Assembly (NCBI GenBank): GCA_000739535.1
Contig: DF820473.1
Span: 133,006-197,005, forward strand
Length of the DNA stretch: 64,000 nt
Direction of reading: 5' to 3'
Source: Candidatus Vecturithrix granuli
GTDB taxonomy: Bacteria; Moduliflexota; Moduliflexia; Moduliflexales; Moduliflexaceae
Position 1 is the stretch's first letter. Each line of letters begins with the position of its first letter. Below the pieces are notes generated by a model, which saw nothing but the letters and a program-made list of their open reading frames with translations, had not been told where the DNA came from and did not search any database. The position numbers and the translations under genes were made by a program. Of this stretch, positions 61,673 to 64,000 are shown piece after piece.

Positions 61673-62749
61673 TTAAAATTGAGGCGTTTTTCCCCGATAT
61701 CTCGCCACAGCCCGGTACATTGCCAGGACGTTTTCAAGCGGAGTATCGGGCTGAAGATTATGGCATGGACTGAGAATAAAGCCTCCGCCTGCGCCGACGA
61801 CTTCCATCAGCCGCAGAATTTCCCGTTCAATTTCGGTAGGCGTTGCCGCTTGCAGCCAGCCCTGCACATCCACTGCGCCATGCAGCGTAATTTGTGAGCC
61901 AAACTGCTCCTTGAGTTGATACGGATTCATCCCGGCCGCTTGCGGTTGAATAGTTTGCAAGGCATCCATGCCGATCTGGATAAAGCGGGGAATCAATTTG
62001 GCGCTCGAGCCGCAGCAATGATGCGAGATTTTTGCGCCGTAACTATGCACCATCTCGAAAAATTCCTGTTTTTTCGGGGCAAATAAGCGATCGAAAGTGC
62101 GCGGTGAAATCAGCAGATCGCGCTGAGTGCCGAAATCATCGCCGCACAGTACGAGATCAATTCGGCCTTTGGCGGCTTGCAGGCTTCGTTCCGTCACTTC
62201 CATGTAAAATTGATGCCGTTTCTCCACGATATATAAATAGACCGGATCGCGCTGAGCAATATCAATCAGGGTTTGTTCCACGCCGCGCCCGAAGGCCACG
62301 CCATTGATGAAATCCTGTACGCTGAAGCTGCCGGTCGCCAGGCAATACTCAGGATATTGATCGCACAACGCTGGAATTGAGCTGTAGTCGTACCAATCAG
62401 GATTAGGCCAGGGAAACGCTTCGGCTTCTTCCAGCGTGGTCCATTTGGCATAGGGGAAATTGATCGGTTCAGCGTAATCGCCGTATTCGTTAGGCATCGG
62501 CTTCTTGCGAATGCCCCAGATATTCATGGTGGAGCCATCATCAAACTGCGGCAGCGCGGGACCGATGTAGGGCGGATTGATGTAGCGAATATCGGTTCCC
62601 AATCGCTCTCGCACATCATCTTCATGCGTCACGCCAAAGTGCGTGAGCAGCGCCTGGTGAATTTCTGGCGTGAAAAAATAATCGCACGGCGCAAAATCTG
62701 GCTGTATGTGCGCTAATGCGGCTTGTACTCGTTCTTTTGAAGTCATCAT
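61673..62749 (-). CDS. Uroporphyrinogen decarboxylase family (UroD-fold) protein
   Basis: The 358-residue protein has the URO-D/methyltransferase layout: MTSKERVQAALAHIQPDF, LVLCGDDFGTQRDLLISPRTFDRLFAP, then KISHHCCGSSAKLIPRFIQIG with an HxCG-type motif and SPCHNLQPDTPLENVLAMY, a possible zinc pair as in MtaA-like enzymes. No corrinoid protein is nearby. GAGGAA precedes the ATG. Its 13-base spacing from the ROK gene suggests one transcript and sugar-type control. Confidence 0.82.
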   Translation of the reverse strand: MMTSKERVQAALAHIQPDFAPCDYFFTPEIHQALLTHFGVTHEDDVRERLGTDIRYINPPYIGPALPQFDDGSTMNIWGIRKKPMPNEYGDYAEPINFPYAKWTTLEEAEAFPWPNPDWYDYSSIPALCDQYPEYCLATGSFSVQDFINGVAFGRGVEQTLIDIAQRDPVYLYIVEKRHQFYMEVTERSLQAAKGRIDLVLCGDDFGTQRDLLISPRTFDRLFAPKKQEFFEMVHSYGAKISHHCCGSSAKLIPRFIQIGMDALQTIQPQAAGMNPYQLKEQFGSQITLHGAVDVQGWLQAATPTEIEREILRLMEVVGAGGGFILSPCHNLQPDTPLENVLAMYRAVARYRGKTPQF

Positions 62750-62844
62750 AGTATTTCCTCATTATGATGTGTTGAAAGTATATTTAGTTTTTAAGTTATA
62801 TGCGCAGCGCTGGAAGAAATATAAACTTTAACTACTTCCGCTCA

Positions 62845-63036
62845 TTTTTTCGCCATAGGCGATTCAGTATTGTAGCAGCAAATTTTCTCTGCCTGTTCCT
62901 CTTTTTTCGCCGTAGGCGATCCATGTCTGTTATGCGAGCAGATGACGCGGCGGGTTATTTTGTGGATCGCCTACGGCGAAGTCACTACAGGTGGGCATCT
63001 TGCTTGCTACAATACTGAATCGCCTACGGCGAAAAA
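62845..63036. repeat. GTA-centred palindrome mosaic, copy C
   Basis: Outer arms TTTTTTCGCCATAGGCGATT plus CAGTATTGTAGCA (from 62845) and the inverse ending GCCTACGGCGAAAAAA (63002-63036) pair over more than 30 bases with one mismatch. Inner TTCGCCGTAGGCGATCC (62909-62925 region) and GGATCGCCTACGGCGAA (62963-62980 region) pair again. The modules match copies A and B. It lies between topB and the UroD-fold gene. Confidence 0.8.
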
Positions 63037-63092
63037 ATCCGGTAAATAGTTACGAATTTTATTTAGAACCTGTCAAGAAAAAACAATCTTGA

Positions 63093-64000
63093 CTAGGATT
63101 CAGGTTTACCCTCATCTAAAGCGGCTTTCAGAAGTTCTCCCAAATTGGTTGCTGAACTCGAATGATCGCTGTATTGTCGGATGAGGCGTTTATTCATCTG
63201 ACCCTCCTTTTTGGAGCGTTTGAACTGAAAGGCGTCATCCCCTTTTTCAAATTCTTCATAGCCGCAGCGTTTATCAGAACAGACCAGTTTGCTGCCTTTT
63301 TTGGCCTTGACCGCGAGCATAGGTTTTCCGCACATCGGGCATTTGGTCTGACTGGTATTGGCCGGAGAATAGGTGGCCGTACTTTCGCGGATACTTTGCA
63401 CGAGTTTGATGGTGTTTTGACGAATATCCGCCATAAACCGGTCCCGACGCTCCTCTCCTTTGGCAATATTGGTCAGGCGTAACTCCCATTGGGCGGTTAA
63501 TTCAGGAGTTGTTAATTCCGGCGGCGCTAATTCAATCAATTCAAAGGCTTTGGGCGTCGGCGTCAGAGATTTCCCGTTGCGATCGATGTAATGATTACTG
63601 ATCAATTTCTCAATAATTTCGGCGCGAGTGGCCGGGGTGCCAAGTCCACCGGCTTTAATGGATTCACGCAACTCCTCATCTTCAATAAATTTCCCCGGAC
63701 TTTCCATGGCGGTCAGTAATGTGGCTTCCGTATATCTGGGCGGCGGCGTGGTTTGCGCCTGTCTGATCTGGCAGCGCCGCACCGGGAATTGTTCTCCCTG
63801 GCGATACTGCTGCAATGGCTGATCTAACAAACGTTCTTCATCATGAGGGCTTTCATCAATTGCACCTGAGGCGATGGCTTTCCAGGCCCGGTCTTTTTCC
63901 TGTTTTCCCTGAGCGTAAAATCGTTCGCCGTTGATATTGACGACAAGCGTGGTGCGGTCATAGAGATAGGGCGGAGAGAGCACGACCAGGAAGCGTTTGA
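63093..64000 (-). CDS. topB: DNA topoisomerase III-type, C-terminal part (5' end outside window)
   Basis: The visible 302 residues are the C-terminal half of a type IA topoisomerase: RFLVVLSPPYLYDRTTLVVNI, PPPRYTEATLLTAMESPGKFI, GLGTPATRAEIIEKLI and RDRFMADIRQNTIKLV, then a zinc-ribbon CPMCGKPMLAVKAKKGSKLVC with CSDKRC. The catalytic tyrosine lies upstream, beyond the window. The frame is open to base 64000, so the start is not here. The enzyme relaxes or decatenates DNA. Confidence 0.85.
   Translation of the reverse strand, partial: KRFLVVLSPPYLYDRTTLVVNINGERFYAQGKQEKDRAWKAIASGAIDESPHDEERLLDQPLQQYRQGEQFPVRRCQIRQAQTTPPPRYTEATLLTAMESPGKFIEDEELRESIKAGGLGTPATRAEIIEKLISNHYIDRNGKSLTPTPKAFELIELAPPELTTPELTAQWELRLTNIAKGEERRDRFMADIRQNTIKLVQSIRESTATYSPANTSQTKCPMCGKPMLAVKAKKGSKLVCSDKRCGYEEFEKGDDAFQFKRSKKEGQMNKRLIRQYSDHSSSATNLGELLKAALDEGKPES

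Noticed and set aside
1..64000. tRNA or rRNA genes
   Set aside because: I looked at the gaps between genes for cloverleaf or conserved rRNA sequence and recognised none; a covariance-model scan would be decisive.

Overview
The window looks like a chromosome segment from an uncultured, diderm, heterotrophic bacterium of intermediate GC content. Supporting evidence is a tripartite TRAP transporter, two other periplasmic-binding-protein ABC systems, signal peptides and a split glycine decarboxylase. The gene mix, many toxin-antitoxin remnants and structured intergenic repeats would suit a candidate-phylum genome such as KSB3/Modulibacteria, but that placement is inference; no rRNA, tRNA or marker set is present to prove it.

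Layout. 1-7.8 kb holds unlinked housekeeping or hypothetical genes: YcaQ-like winged-helix protein, HAD hydrolase, SRPBCC protein, a pentapeptide-repeat protein, a DeoC-like aldolase, a UroD-fold protein and a CorA transporter. 8.0-23.6 kb, all on the minus strand, is a carbohydrate catabolic region: TRAP transporter (dctPQM), ribose-type ABC transporter coupled to a cyclase-family hydrolase, zinc dehydrogenase, two-gene transketolase, LarA-like protein, a broken DNA methyltransferase, L-ribulokinase-like kinase and a DUF2148 protein. 23.9-32.9 kb, on the plus strand, has a large UPF0182 membrane protein, archease, a receiver-GAF-PP2C phosphatase, a fucose-isomerase-like protein, a Gfo/Idh/MocA dehydrogenase and a dehydrogenase remnant.

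32.9-35.2 kb is a small toxin-antitoxin cluster (nucleotidyltransferase pair, HicBA, DUF433 plus a deleted DUF5615 toxin). 35.5-42.4 kb is the most unusual part: a nine-gene minus-strand locus with a three-domain FtsK/EccC-like membrane ATPase, three short or fused WXG100-like helical proteins carrying W-x-D in place of W-x-G, a modular protein ending in a ParB/sulfiredoxin-like domain, and four small proteins in two tightly coupled pairs. It resembles a type VII-like secretion or conflict system outside the classical Gram-positive setting.

43.4-54.6 kb, on the plus strand, runs gcvPA-gcvPB-NAD kinase family-livKHMGF-SDR-alcohol dehydrogenase, probably import and oxidation of an amino acid or related amine. 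55-64 kb holds a cupin-type phosphoglucose isomerase gene split by a 306-bp non-autonomous element with an 8-bp target duplication, CCA-adding enzyme, an M50-like membrane protein, a cupin, an extradiol dioxygenase, a ROK protein with a UroD-fold partner, and the 3' part of topB at the window edge.

Almost every longer intergenic gap contains a nested inverted repeat. At least five sequence families recur within the window, and one sits inside a gene, so some of these families have been mobile.
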